From assembly GCA_017999235.1 (NCBI GenBank), contig JAGOBN010000267.1:1-6096 (forward strand): a DNA stretch of 6,096 bases, in the 5' to 3' direction. Under the pieces are notes generated by a model. That model saw nothing but the letters and a program-made list of their open reading frames with translations. It had not been told where the DNA came from and ran no database searches. This stretch comes from Anaerolineales bacterium (GTDB lineage Bacteria > Chloroflexota > Anaerolineae > Anaerolineales > UBA6663). Position numbers and translations under genes: made by a program. Below are positions 5,890 to 6,096 of this stretch, in pieces; position 1 is the stretch's first letter, and every line of letters starts with the position of its first letter.

Positions 5890-5962
5890 TGCCCCTATGG
5901 GGATTCGAACCCCAGCTTTGGCCTTGAGAGGGCCGCGTCCTGGTCCACTAGACGATAGGGGC
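5890..5962 (-). tRNA. trnE: tRNA-Glu, anticodon CTC
   Basis: A 73-base cloverleaf on the minus strand that decodes GAG. The acceptor GCCCCTA pairs with TAGGGGC; the D stem GTCT pairs with AGGAC-type sequence; the anticodon loop is CTCTCAA; and the T arm is TGGGG-TTCGAAT-CCCCA. The body closely resembles E. coli tRNA-Glu. The 27-43 pair at the top of the anticodon stem is C-A, a mismatch. The discriminator is A73 and the next bases are CCT, so the CCA end is not fully encoded and must be completed after transcription. It has its own promoter upstream and a hairpin terminator downstream. Confidence 0.93.
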
Positions 5963-5980
5963 TTAGTGCAAAGCGGCGAG

Positions 5981-6008
5981 ATTATAACACAGGCAGGTTC
6001 AAACGCAA
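5981..6008 (-). promoter_or_regulatory. Promoter of the tRNA-Glu gene
   Basis: On the minus strand TTGCGT (6008 to 6003) and TATAAT (5986 to 5981) are 16 bases apart. Transcription would start near 5974, about a dozen bases before the mature tRNA 5' end. The -35 hexamer is identical to that of the adenylate cyclase promoter. Confidence 0.7.
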
Positions 6009-6069
6009 GATTTTAAGCCTCAGATTGGGCGCGTTTATGTTCCTTCGCCGCGCTCGCCGGATCTTCCGT

Positions 6070-6075
6070 TATAAT
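6070..6075 (+). promoter_or_regulatory. -10 box (TATAAT) for a gene beyond the right edge
   Basis: A perfect TATAAT in the same CGTTATAAT-style context as other boxes here. No clear -35 hexamer lies upstream. The gene it would serve starts outside the window, so its use is inferred. Confidence 0.4.
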
Positions 6076-6096
6076 TCCGACAATACCCGTCTGACT

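Noticed and set aside
6013..6096. Minus-strand frame open from the right edge for 27 codons, ending in TAA, as the 3' end of a gene
   Set aside because: It is short, its third-position GC is much lower than that of the window's genes, and it matches no family I recognise. A plus-strand TATAAT lies across it. It remains possible but unsupported.
6037..6096. Plus-strand ATG frame of 20 codons open to the right edge
   Set aside because: No ribosome site or promoter precedes it, it resembles no known protein start, and the TATAAT at 6070 lies inside it, so a start beyond the window is more likely.
1..6096. Very frequent GCCGGC and GGCCGG-type words as a dispersed signal
   Set aside because: They occur mainly inside genes at Ala/Gly/Pro/Arg codons and are plausible from composition alone. 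Only a count against a Markov model would show a real excess.

Overview
This is a GC-rich bacterial window of about 6.1 kb holding six protein genes and one tRNA gene, with short intergenic gaps and no mobile element, CRISPR array or rRNA. The gene content points to a Chloroflexota (Anaerolineae-like) or similar high-GC, non-proteobacterial organism: a soluble class III cyclase with an N-terminal SRPBCC-like region, a Pat-type GNAT acetyltransferase, paired SCO-family proteins, and near-perfect TATAAT boxes close to start codons. That taxonomic call is inference. Codon third positions are strongly G/C, so most long alternative reading frames are shadows of the real genes.

Layout. Bases 1-111 are AT-richer, apparently non-coding upstream sequence. 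Next come three plus-strand genes: a stand-alone GNAT N-acetyltransferase (148-690), a 621-residue class III adenylate cyclase (844-2709), and type I methionine aminopeptidase (2750-3535). The -10 box of the aminopeptidase gene overlaps the stop codon of the cyclase gene. A short convergent gap holds a hairpin terminator that serves the opposite strand. On the minus strand lies a two-gene operon of SCO/SenC thioredoxin-fold proteins. The upstream member (4220-4882) keeps CxxxC but lacks the expected copper-ligand histidine. The downstream member (3598-4215) is canonical. A divergent promoter region of about 100 bp separates this operon from a plus-strand alpha/beta hydrolase with an epoxide-hydrolase-like Asp nucleophile (4981-5829). 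A strong, probably bidirectional hairpin terminator then lies between the hydrolase and a minus-strand tRNA-Glu(CTC) gene (5890-5962). The last 130 bases hold the tRNA promoter and a TATAAT box pointing out of the window.

How the genes may work together. The cyclase makes a cyclic nucleotide, by its residues cAMP. The adjacent GNAT resembles the catalytic domain of Pat, a protein lysine acetyltransferase that is cAMP-controlled in mycobacteria, so a signalling link is possible but unproven. The SCO pair is a plausible thiol/copper relay for cytochrome oxidase CuA assembly at the outer face of the membrane. Methionine aminopeptidase and tRNA-Glu are housekeeping genes. I see no unmistakably new multi-gene system. 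The most unusual items are the His-less SCO paralogue, the GNAT-cyclase pairing, the SRPBCC/zinc-ribbon/cyclase architecture, and promoters abutting or overlapping coding sequence.
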